7,168 nt of DNA, taken from assembly GCA_023819545.1 (NCBI GenBank), contig JAMWCA010000063.1, positions 1 to 7,168 of the forward strand, read 5' to 3'. Position 1 is the stretch's first letter. Each line of letters starts with the position of its first letter. Made by a program: the position numbers and the translations under genes. This document shows positions 6,827-7,168 of this stretch, piece by piece. The notes under the pieces are model-generated. The model did no database searches and was not told where the DNA came from. It was given only the letters and a program-made list of their open reading frames with translations. The DNA comes from Candidatus Omnitrophota bacterium (GTDB lineage Bacteria > Ratteibacteria > UBA8468 > B48-G9 > JAFGKM01).

Positions 6827-7168
6827 ATGATTAAATTTGCTGGTAAATTCGTTGCCAAGTTTATTCCATTTCCAAGAAAAAAGGGTATTAAAGATTTTAA
6901 AAGAATGGAGGAATATTAGGAAAGTATGTAGATATTATGGAATAAGTCCGGCTACATTTTATAAGTGGAAAAAAAGATATGAGATATTTGGATTGGTAGG
7001 ACTTGAAGATAGGGATAAAACACCAAATAACAAAAAGACAGCCAGAGATAACTAGAGAACAAGAGATAAGGATAATAAAATTGAGGAAGCAGTATATAAG
7101 GTATGGGAAGGAGAAGTTAGCAGTTTTATATGAGAGGATTTATGGAGAGAAGATAAGTAGTTGGAAGA
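6827..7168 (+). pseudogene. Broken IS481/IS3-like transposase, N-terminal part (continues past window)
   Basis: Three frames must be joined to read one protein. From ATG 6827, frame A gives MIKFAGKFVAKFIPFPRKKGIK and stops at TAG 6917-6919. From about 6894, frame B gives ILKEWRNIRKVCRYYGISP and then ATFYKWKKRYEIFGLVGLED, stopping at 7053-7055. From about 7036, frame C gives RQPEITREQEIRIIKLRKQY, then IRYGKEKLAVLYERIYGEKI, and stays open to the window edge. The VCRYYGISPATFYKWKKRY segment is a helix-turn-helix typical of IS481-like and related IS3-superfamily transposases, and frame C resembles the linker before the DDE catalytic domain. Both shifts are +1 relative to the previous frame, near A6 (6877-6882) and A5 (7032-7036). 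The DDE residues and right end lie outside the window. The copy is probably inactive unless these are sequencing errors. Confidence 0.75.

Overview
This is an AT-rich stretch (GC roughly a third, judged by eye) with three plus-strand coding units and no supportable minus-strand gene. It looks like the chromosome of an uncultured or little-studied bacterium that exports very large multidomain proteins. The combination of Calx-beta, NHL, Ig/FN3, TSP3 and dockerin modules occurs in several candidate phyla and deep-branching Gram-negative lineages. The window holds no marker gene, so I do not assign a phylum.

Layout. Positions 1-708 are the 3' end of a gene whose start lies upstream of the window. 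It encodes the end of a Calx-beta-like repeat, a small beta-sandwich module and a C-terminal type I-like dockerin. A short gap (709-811) carries a possible sigma-70 promoter and a good ribosome binding site. Next comes a giant gene (open frame 835-6699, 1954 codons) for an exported protein. Its order is: FlgD-like Ig domain, twelve NHL-type repeats (enough for two six-bladed propellers), three Ig/FN3-like domains, a Big_1-like domain, about 480 residues of unassigned glycine-rich beta sequence, two further beta domains, TSP3-like calcium repeats, and a dockerin closely resembling that of the upstream gene. A possible terminator overlaps its 3' end. After a gap of about 130 bases, the broken 5' part of an IS481/IS3-like transposase begins at 6827 and runs off the window.

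Two points stand out. First, the giant gene's natural start (ATG at 812, with a Shine-Dalgarno) is one base out of frame with the rest. The break lies in a T8-G-T7 tract that encodes the hydrophobic core of the signal peptide. One extra T would restore a complete secretion signal, so this is a phase-variable switch, a transcriptional slippage site, a fresh mutation or a sequencing error. Second, two adjacent genes end in near-identical dockerin modules that lack the classical cohesin-recognition residues, and no cohesin is visible nearby. The two proteins probably share a docking partner or assembly route on the cell surface; this is inference. No enzyme domain is recognisable in either protein, so they look like adhesive, scaffold or surface-layer-type components.
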